Part shown: one piece after another, positions 58,376 to 64,000 of the stretch
How positions within the stretch are numbered: position 1 is the first letter of the stretch
How the letters are laid out: each line of letters begins with the position of its first letter
Origin: Bradyrhizobium australiense
GTDB taxonomy: Bacteria; Pseudomonadota; Alphaproteobacteria; Rhizobiales; Xanthobacteraceae
Assembly (NCBI RefSeq): GCF_013114825.1
Contig: NZ_JAAVLX010000007.1
Location: forward strand, 186,001-250,000
Length of the DNA stretch: 64,000 bases
Direction of reading: 5' to 3'
Notes under the pieces: model-generated
The model's input: the letters and a program-made list of their open reading frames with translations, nothing else
Told to the model about the DNA's origin: nothing
The model's database searches: none
Position numbers and translations under genes: made by a program

Positions 58376-59431
58376 ATGGGCTTCGCCTCGAAGCTGAACG
58401 CGGTGGTGACAGGTGGTGCCGGCTTCATCGGTTCGCACCTGTGCGACCGGCTCATTCAGCAAGGTCACCGCGTATACTGCGTCGATAACTTCCTGACTGG
58501 AACTTTGTCGAACATCCGGCCGCTGCTTAACCATCCAGATTTCGAATTCATCGAGCACGACGTTCGCGATCCCCTCGAGATCGCCGGACGAATCGACCGC
58601 GTCTATAATCTTGCGTGCCCCGCCTCCCCACGGCACTATCAGCGCGATCCGCTCGGGACGTTGCACACCTGCGTCCTTGGCGCCGGCCACGTGATCGAAT
58701 TTGCCAGGGAAAAGGGCGCGAGAGCACTTCAGGCATCGACCAGCGAAGTGTACGGTGACCCGGATGTTCATCCACAGCCCGAGACCTATCTGGGAAACGT
58801 CAATCCGGTTGGTCCGCGCGCCTGCTACGATGAAGGCAAGCGCGCTGCGGAAACGATCTTTTTCGACAGCCATCGCATTCATCGCATGCCGATCAAGGTG
58901 GCGCGCATCTTCAATACGTACGGTCCACGCATGTTGGAGAACGACGGCCGCATCATTTCGAATTTCATTGTTCAAGCACTCAAAGGGACCCCAATCACCA
59001 TCTATGGCGACGGCTCCCAGACTCGTTCGTTCTGCTACATTGACGATCTACTGGCCGGTCTCCAGCTTCTAATGGAAAGCCCGCCCGAGATCACCGGCCC
59101 ATTCAATCTCGGCAATCCGGAGGAGCAGACGGTCAGGCGAATTGCCGATCTCATCGTCGCGCAAACGGGATCGAAATCCACAGTCGAGTACCATCCGCTG
59201 CCTCAGGACGATCCCAAGCGTCGTCGCCCTGTCATTTCGCGCGCGCGCGATGTGCTGGGCTGGAGTCCCAGAATCCCTCTCGATGAGGGCCTGCGCGCGA
59301 CCATCAACTACTTCTCGCTAAGACTCTTTACCGATGAACGGCAGCGACGGCGGCCCGGGACCGGCACGCTTGCCGCAGCCAAATCAGGACCACGGACAAG
59401 CTCGGCACCGCGCGCTGGACTCGTACGGTGA
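58376..59431 (+). CDS. UDP-glucuronate decarboxylase (UXS)-like protein
   Basis: Protein of 351 aa from ATG 58376 with AAAGGAC upstream; ATG 58361 is an alternative. NAD loop TGGAGFIGSHLCD, NLACPASPRHYQ, STSEVYGDP, and CYDEGKRAAE with Tyr and Lys; RIFNTYGPRM and GDGSQTRSFCYIDD match the UXS family, which turns UDP-glucuronate into UDP-xylose. It would provide UDP-xylose, consistent with the GH39-like gene. Its C-terminal ~35 residues are a basic low-complexity tail. It lies alone after the second train. Confidence 0.88.
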   Translation: MGFASKLNAVVTGGAGFIGSHLCDRLIQQGHRVYCVDNFLTGTLSNIRPLLNHPDFEFIEHDVRDPLEIAGRIDRVYNLACPASPRHYQRDPLGTLHTCVLGAGHVIEFAREKGARALQASTSEVYGDPDVHPQPETYLGNVNPVGPRACYDEGKRAAETIFFDSHRIHRMPIKVARIFNTYGPRMLENDGRIISNFIVQALKGTPITIYGDGSQTRSFCYIDDLLAGLQLLMESPPEITGPFNLGNPEEQTVRRIADLIVAQTGSKSTVEYHPLPQDDPKRRRPVISRARDVLGWSPRIPLDEGLRATINYFSLRLFTDERQRRRPGTGTLAAAKSGPRTSSAPRAGLVR

Positions 59432-59510
59432 CGATGCATGGCGTAGGCGCAGGACATCAACAGCATCAACTGTACTGCACGAAATATTCTGCTTGCATGA
59501 GGCCAACGCA

Positions 59511-60431
59511 ATGCGCGCAGGCTCCTGGCTGGCGATTCTGTTCATTGCAGGCATGATCGGCGTAATAGCCGCCGTCTCGATTCTCACCGAGCCACGCCCG
59601 GCATTTTCAGCCAGCTCGGACGCGGCATTGAACGAAAGTGGTGACGCCGCCAGGGGGCGATTGATCTTTGCAGCCGGCGACTGCGCCTCCTGTCATGCAT
59701 CGCCGGGACAATCGGATCGGCTTCGTCTGGGCGGTGGGTTGGCGCTGGCGTCGGCTTATGGCGTTTTTCGCGTGCCCAACATATCCATGGATCCCGTCGA
59801 TGGGATCGGCGGGTGGCGCACGGTCGATCTCGCCAATGCACTGCTGAGCGGCGTCTCTCCGGACGGATATCACTACTACCCCGCGTTTCCCTATGCGAGT
59901 TATGCAAAGATGCGGATCAGCGATATCCGCGACCTCATGGCCTATCTGCGGACGCTTCCCGCGGTTTCAGGCAAGCCGCCTCCCCACGTTCTTGCTGCGC
60001 CGTTTCGCATTCGGCGGCTGATCGGCCTCTGGAAATTCCTGTTCTTCGACCGGACGCCGGTCGCGTATGATCCTGAGCGGAGTCCTGCATGGAATCGCGG
60101 CCAATATCTCGTTGAAGCCGTGGCGCATTGCGCCGAATGTCATTCGTCCCGAAATGCATTCGGCGCCATCAAGCCTGAGACGCGCTTCGCGGGTGGCCTG
60201 GATCCGGAAGGTATCGGTTATATCCCCAACATTACGCCAGGACGGATCGGCGATTGGACCGCAGCAGATATCGCGGAAATGCTCAAATCCGGTAACACAC
60301 CGAATCACGGCCGAATAGGATCTTCTATGACCGGCGTTGTAACCAATACCGCGACGCTGCCGCACAGCGACCGGGATGCTATTGCGGCCTATATCAAATC
60401 GCTGCCTTCGCGCCCGACGCCAAGGCCATAG
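59511..60431 (+). CDS. diheme cytochrome c, membrane-anchored
   Basis: Protein of 306 aa. An N-terminal helix (WLAILFIAGMIGVIAAV) serves as signal or anchor. Two heme motifs: CASCH (C58, C61, H62) and CAECH (C207, C210, H211), with two similar ~130-residue domains, as in the cytochrome subunits of membrane alcohol or sugar dehydrogenases and related diheme oxidoreductases. It acts in the periplasm as an electron carrier. No dehydrogenase subunit is adjacent; it is convergent with the oxidase operon, seven bases apart, so the oxidase may accept its electrons. Confidence 0.87.
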   Translation: MRAGSWLAILFIAGMIGVIAAVSILTEPRPAFSASSDAALNESGDAARGRLIFAAGDCASCHASPGQSDRLRLGGGLALASAYGVFRVPNISMDPVDGIGGWRTVDLANALLSGVSPDGYHYYPAFPYASYAKMRISDIRDLMAYLRTLPAVSGKPPPHVLAAPFRIRRLIGLWKFLFFDRTPVAYDPERSPAWNRGQYLVEAVAHCAECHSSRNAFGAIKPETRFAGGLDPEGIGYIPNITPGRIGDWTAADIAEMLKSGNTPNHGRIGSSMTGVVTNTATLPHSDRDAIAAYIKSLPSRPTPRP

Positions 60432-60437
60432 CAATCC

Positions 60438-60854
60438 TCATCGCAAGTAGAGATAGGCCACGACGTCGCGGGCTTCGGTCTCCGAAATTCCGGTTGCCGG
60501 CATCGCTGACCGTGGCGATAGTGCTTGCGGCGAGACAATCCATCGCACCAGATTGTCCGGGGAATTAAGCGCGACCCCGCCGACATAAACGCGGTGTTTG
60601 ATGCCGGACAGGGATCCGCCGACCTGGCCGTCGGCGCCGGGAATGCCCGGAATCGTATGGCAGCCTGCGCAACCGTAACGCCTGAGGATGGGCGGCGCCC
60701 GCGCGGGATCGCCACCGACCAGCGCGCGGGCAAGCGCCTCAGACTGTTGCTGCCGATTCCAAATCGCTCCAGCCGCCGTCGCAGAAGCAACCACGAGCCC
60801 GGCAGCTCCGCAAGCTTTCCATCGACGGCTAGATGGCGCGAACGGCATCGCCAC
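60438..60854 (-). CDS. monoheme cytochrome c
   Basis: Protein of 138 aa with an N-terminal hydrophobic segment (GAAGLVVASATAAGAIW), a heme motif CAGCH (C62, C65, H66) and the sixth-ligand Met in SAMPATG. It is the last gene of the oxidase operon and overlaps the CtaG-like gene by 26 bases. It probably delivers electrons to the oxidase in the periplasm, in place of or in addition to subunit II. Confidence 0.85.
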   Translation of the reverse strand: MAMPFAPSSRRWKACGAAGLVVASATAAGAIWNRQQQSEALARALVGGDPARAPPILRRYGCAGCHTIPGIPGADGQVGGSLSGIKHRVYVGGVALNSPDNLVRWIVSPQALSPRSAMPATGISETEARDVVAYLYLR

Positions 60855-61728
60855 GTCTCCCTGTCTCGCTTGAGCGCCTGATCCAGAGGGCGATCAGCGC
60901 AAGCGCTGCAGCAGCATAGATTGTCGCCGCCGGCACCCACATGATGAGGCCGGCGAGTTGCTGATCCTCCAGCGGAGTAAGACCCCAGGCCGCGGCCGTC
61001 GCGGGCTGAGGCTGATACAGCACCCCGGGCGCAAGTGCCATCAGCGCGCCCAGGATGGTCGTATGGAGCATAGTGACGAATAGATGCCAGGCCGCGACGC
61101 CGGCGTTACTGCGCCAAAGGACCGACCACCAGAACAAGACGGCCGTCAGCAGAAAGCTCAGATGCTGCAGACGATGGATCGGCGCGCTGGTGACCGCAGC
61201 GTCGAACAGGATCGGCGCATGCCAAGCCCATATCGCACCGCCATGAACCAGCGTCGCATTCCGGCCGGTAGTCAACCATGCCCACGTTAGACTTACGGGG
61301 GGTCTCTTCAGGAGCCGGCCAGCCGCGGCCCTGATATCGCGCGGCAGCGACCACAATAATGTTCCGATTGGCCGTGCCACAACCAGCAGCGGTGCAGAAA
61401 CGGCCATGAGGATCTCGTGCTCGATCATGTGAAAGCAAAAGAGGTGCTCGCCGAGCCAATGCAGCGGCGATACCAGCGCGGCGGCGATCGTAAGCCAGCC
61501 GCCCAGGAAACTCAGCGCCTGCCATTGTCGCAGGCTCCGGGCGACCGTGGTGCGCCGCCACAGGACCACACTGCCGACTGCGTATGGCACGCCGAGAACC
61601 AGCAAAGGGATGATAATCCAGGGGTCGAACGTCCAACTCGGGTCGTTGCTGTGGGTCTCCGGGCCGTGCGCGAAGAGGCGGTCCGTCGACAAAGACAGCG
61701 TCAGTATTGCGAGGACTATCGTTGGCAT
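60829..61728 (-). CDS. cytochrome c oxidase assembly factor, CtaG/caa3 type
   Basis: Protein of 299 aa from ATG 61728; the reading frame is open far upstream in a region that overlaps the small membrane protein gene. It has a signal-like N-terminus and six to seven hydrophobic helices, with HMIEHEILMAVSAPLLV and a His-rich pattern (HGGAIWAWHAPILFD; HLFVTMLHTTILGAL) typical of the caa3_CtaG family, which helps insert copper or assemble the oxidase. It is the fourth gene of the operon visible here. Confidence 0.87.
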   Translation of the reverse strand: MPTIVLAILTLSLSTDRLFAHGPETHSNDPSWTFDPWIIIPLLVLGVPYAVGSVVLWRRTTVARSLRQWQALSFLGGWLTIAAALVSPLHWLGEHLFCFHMIEHEILMAVSAPLLVVARPIGTLLWSLPRDIRAAAGRLLKRPPVSLTWAWLTTGRNATLVHGGAIWAWHAPILFDAAVTSAPIHRLQHLSFLLTAVLFWWSVLWRSNAGVAAWHLFVTMLHTTILGALMALAPGVLYQPQPATAAAWGLTPLEDQQLAGLIMWVPAATIYAAAALALIALWIRRSSETGRRGDAVRAI

Positions 61729-62057
61729 CCGCTGAGCACCAGTGAAGCTGCACCCTGCATTAAAAGAGCAAAGGCAAAGAGCAACGCGGACAGCGCGCTC
61801 ATTGATCCGACGAAACTCGGTTCGGTCGGCGAAGGCTCTGATACGGACACGCGCTGCGCCGCGCGCCACGATATGGCCGCTGCCACGCAACTTGCGACCG
61901 CGCCCGCAAATGACGCAATTGCAGAATATGCCGTCTGATGCTGGCAATCGAGATAAGGCAGGATCTGCCCGAGTTGGGTGTTGACGATCCAAACCGCCGG
62001 CGCGATCGAAAGACCCGTCCAAACCTCCAAAGCACGTCGTTTTCCATTGGAGATCAT
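61716..62057 (-). CDS. small membrane protein of the oxidase operon
   Basis: Protein of 113 aa from ATG 62057, overlapping the coxIII stop by four bases and the CtaG-like gene by 13. Three hydrophobic segments: TGLSIAPAVWIV, SAIASFAGAVASCVAAA and SALLFAFALLMQGAASLVL. No known family is recognised; similar small genes sit at this spot in related operons. It may be an accessory subunit. The tight overlaps and shared strand support expression with the oxidase. Confidence 0.7.
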   Translation of the reverse strand: MISNGKRRALEVWTGLSIAPAVWIVNTQLGQILPYLDCQHQTAYSAIASFAGAVASCVAAAISWRAAQRVSVSEPSPTEPSFVGSMSALSALLFAFALLMQGAASLVLSGCQR

Positions 62058-62656
62058 AGGCGGGGAATCCAATAGATGCAGCCATATATCGGAAGCCAGG
62101 TCACGACGACAAAGTTCCAATACATTGCGTTGTCCTGAACATCGCCGAAGCGGCGCACATTGTCGCCCTTTCTTGTGAACATGAGCGCTGCCAGTACAAG
62201 CGTGTCGACCAGATCGGTTATGAGGTGGGCCGTATGCAGGCCCAGCAGCGCCCATACGACCGAGCCATACGCATTGCTGTCCCAGTTGACATTAAGCGCT
62301 GGAAACTCGAAAGCCCGCACGGCAAGCGGTACTGTTCCGAGAACCGACATCAGAACCATGCCGATTCTTATCCTTCGAAAGTCTTCTCGCTCAGCCCATC
62401 GCGAGGTCAAATAGTTGGGTATGGCGCTGACGAGTAGGATCACCGTCACCAGCGTTCCGGGCAGCAGGTTGGGCTTTGGCGCATCGATCGGCCATATCGC
62501 CGCGAGGTTCATCAAATAGAGATACACGGCAATCACAAGCGCAAAGCCGGTCGCCTCGATCAACATGAATGCCAGCGTTCCCCACCAGGTTACGCTGGCG
62601 CTACGAAAGCCATGGATGGGTAGTCCGGAAAAATCGGCGACCACGCGCGTCTTCAT
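62054..62656 (-). CDS. cytochrome c oxidase subunit III
   Basis: Protein of 200 aa with about five hydrophobic helices. TWWGTLAFMLIEATGFALV, SRWAERED and LLGLHTAHLITDLVDTLVLA are clear COX3 signatures (the His-containing helix in particular). The N-terminal two helices of the long form are absent, the usual short bacterial form. It overlaps the coxI gene by four bases. Confidence 0.92.
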   Translation of the reverse strand: MKTRVVADFSGLPIHGFRSASVTWWGTLAFMLIEATGFALVIAVYLYLMNLAAIWPIDAPKPNLLPGTLVTVILLVSAIPNYLTSRWAEREDFRRIRIGMVLMSVLGTVPLAVRAFEFPALNVNWDSNAYGSVVWALLGLHTAHLITDLVDTLVLAALMFTRKGDNVRRFGDVQDNAMYWNFVVVTWLPIYGCIYWIPRL

Positions 62657-64000
62657 GATTCATCCTCGGGCGTTGCCTTGGGCCAAAACCAACCGATCAA
62701 AGCGATCGCAACTGGAACAGATCCCCAGACGACCGCCCATGGCGTGAAGATTGACCCGATCAGCATCACGGTGGTCGCGACTGCAGCCCAGAATGGCCAG
62801 ATCGAATCTCTCGGTGAGGCCTCGCGCACCTGCGGTTTTGCTGCTGCGACCGTACTGACGATCAGCTCGCGTCGGTCGGTGCGCAGCCCGCTTGCGACCA
62901 TGAGGCAGCCCGGCTGATCCCAAAGCGGACTTAATCCATTGACGACGGGAATTTCCGCAAAGTTGTAACTTGGCGGCGGTGATGCCGTCGCCCATTCCAG
63001 CGTCGGTGCGTCCCACGGATTCTCGGCTGCTGATACTCCGACGCGCGTCGAACGGATCGCGTCGATGAAGAACACGAGAAATCCCGCAACAAGAACGAGT
63101 GAGCTGATGCTCACAAACATGTTGAGCCCATACCAGGGCATATCCGGCTGGTACGTGTAGATCCGACGCGGCATACCGGCGAGTCCCAATATGTGCATCG
63201 GAAAGAACGTCAGGTTGAACCCTACGAAGATCAGCCAAAACGAGCACTTGCCCAAGGTTTCGCTCATCATGCGACCGGTGATTTTCGGAAACCAATAATA
63301 GATGCCGCCCAGCAACGGAAACACAGCGCCACCGATCAGCACATAATGGAAATGAGCGACGACGAAGTAGGTATCGTGCACCTGAGTATCGAAAGGTACC
63401 GAGGCCACCATGACACCGGTCAGTCCGCCGATTACAAATGTCACGATAAAGCCAATGACGAACAAAAGCGGCGTCCTGAATACGGGCGCGCCATCCCAAA
63501 GCGTTGCCAGCCAGCAGAAGACCTGGACGCCGGCCGGAATCGCGATGGACATGCTGGAGGCCGTGAAGAAGCTTTGACCAAGCCGCGGCAATCCGGTCAC
63601 GAACATGTGGTGAACCCACAGGCCAAAGGCCAAAATGCTCGTCGCGATCAGCGCCATGACCATGGCGAGATAACCGAACACGGGGCGGCGCGCGAAGGTC
63701 TCGATGATGGCGGAGACCATCCCGACGGCGGGAAGAAAGATGATGTAGACCTCGGGATGGCCGAAAAACCAGAACAGATGCTGCCAGAGCAGCACATCGC
63801 CGCCTTCCGCCGGATTGAAGAAATGAGTTCCCACCAGGCGATCCAGAATCAGGCTCGTGCTCGCGAAAACGATGGCCGGCATCGCCATGATGACGACAAA
63901 GGAGGTCACAAGCATTGACCACACGAACAGCGGAATGCGGTCGAGCGACATGCCGGGCGCACGTTGCTTGAGCACGGTAACCACAATCTCCACTGCCACC
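62653..64000 (-). CDS. cytochrome c oxidase subunit I, partial
   Basis: Only the C-terminal ~449 residues are in the window; the gene begins beyond base 64000. Heme-copper ligands are visible: HPEVYIIFLPAVG (CuB His and the cross-linked Tyr), HHMFVTG (two CuB His) and VHDTYFVVAHFHYVLIG (heme a3 and heme a His). A tail of ~100 residues carries an extra pair of hydrophobic helices (IWPFWAAVATTVMLIGSIF). The enzyme reduces oxygen and pumps protons. Subunit II is expected upstream, outside the window. Confidence 0.95.
   Translation of the reverse strand, partial: VAVEIVVTVLKQRAPGMSLDRIPLFVWSMLVTSFVVIMAMPAIVFASTSLILDRLVGTHFFNPAEGGDVLLWQHLFWFFGHPEVYIIFLPAVGMVSAIIETFARRPVFGYLAMVMALIATSILAFGLWVHHMFVTGLPRLGQSFFTASSMSIAIPAGVQVFCWLATLWDGAPVFRTPLLFVIGFIVTFVIGGLTGVMVASVPFDTQVHDTYFVVAHFHYVLIGGAVFPLLGGIYYWFPKITGRMMSETLGKCSFWLIFVGFNLTFFPMHILGLAGMPRRIYTYQPDMPWYGLNMFVSISSLVLVAGFLVFFIDAIRSTRVGVSAAENPWDAPTLEWATASPPPSYNFAEIPVVNGLSPLWDQPGCLMVASGLRTDRRELIVSTVAAAKPQVREASPRDSIWPFWAAVATTVMLIGSIFTPWAVVWGSVPVAIALIGWFWPKATPEDES

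Noticed and set aside
1..64000. CRISPR arrays, tRNAs, rRNAs and insertion sequences
   Set aside because: No regularly spaced repeats, cloverleaf-like TTCGA contexts or transposase-like proteins were seen by eye; a dedicated search was not possible.

Overview
The window is high-GC DNA from an alphaproteobacterium, most likely Bradyrhizobium or a close relative (Nitrobacteraceae). The evidence is the nirB-nirD-nasA / narK / phosphatase-kinase nitrate assimilation block, EcfG-type promoter motifs (GGAAC-N16-CGTT), the small IYDSIFPP protein typical of Bradyrhizobium, and an intergenic inverted repeat of the kind common in these genomes. This assignment comes from recognition, not from a database search. 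No tRNA, rRNA, CRISPR array, transposase or integrase was seen.

Layout. 1-9 kb: the end of an ABC transporter (ATPase and SsuC/TauC-like permease) coupled to a NodB-type deacetylase and a fumarylacetoacetate-hydrolase-family enzyme, followed by a MetE-like protein, a SnoaL-like protein, a Tlde1-like L,D-transpeptidase-type protein, a DOPA-dioxygenase-family protein, an AhpD-like protein, and a cytochrome P450 with its 3Fe-4S ferredoxin. Between them lie a decayed VOC gene, a possible Bug-type receptor remnant and an inverted-repeat element. 9-11 kb: TetR regulator plus NhaA. 11-20 kb: nitrate assimilation (nasA, nirD, nirB on minus; narK and a PP2C-kinase fusion on plus) around a shared control region with a textbook sigma-54 promoter. 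20-23.6 kb: succinate-semialdehyde dehydrogenase, and alanine dehydrogenase with a divergent Lrp regulator and three phased GCATA repeats.

24-36 kb reads as a stress island: DUF4142 protein, small basic ORF, SnoaL-like protein, protoglobin, CDF cation exporter, CBS-pair protein, a frameshifted PEBP gene, erythromycin-esterase-like protein, hydrolase-phosphoribosyltransferase fusion, SDR, zinc alcohol dehydrogenases and a DUF305 membrane protein. Several of these genes have GGAAC...GTT motifs upstream, consistent with the EcfG general stress response. 36-40 kb adds a Gfo/Idh/MocA oxidoreductase, an exported alpha-amylase-family enzyme and a small conserved protein.

40.7-59.4 kb is the most unusual part: two tightly overlapping gene trains plus one epimerase gene. 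Together they encode an actinobacterial-type inositol-3-phosphate synthase, a histidine phosphatase, four related CgeB-like glycosyltransferases, two GT4-like glycosyltransferases, a sugar nucleotidyltransferase, two methyltransferases, a GH39-like protein, a PIG-L deacetylase, a FemAB/CelD-like acyltransferase, phosphopentomutase and three NAD-dependent sugar epimerase/decarboxylases. No flippase, polymerase, export ABC transporter or membrane-bound initiating transferase is present, and the second train has a perfect EcfG-type promoter. I infer a stress-induced pathway for an inositol-containing glycoside or oligosaccharide; the product is unknown. 59.5-64 kb: a diheme cytochrome c convergent with a cytochrome oxidase operon (coxI partial, coxIII, small membrane protein, CtaG-like assembly factor, cytochrome c).
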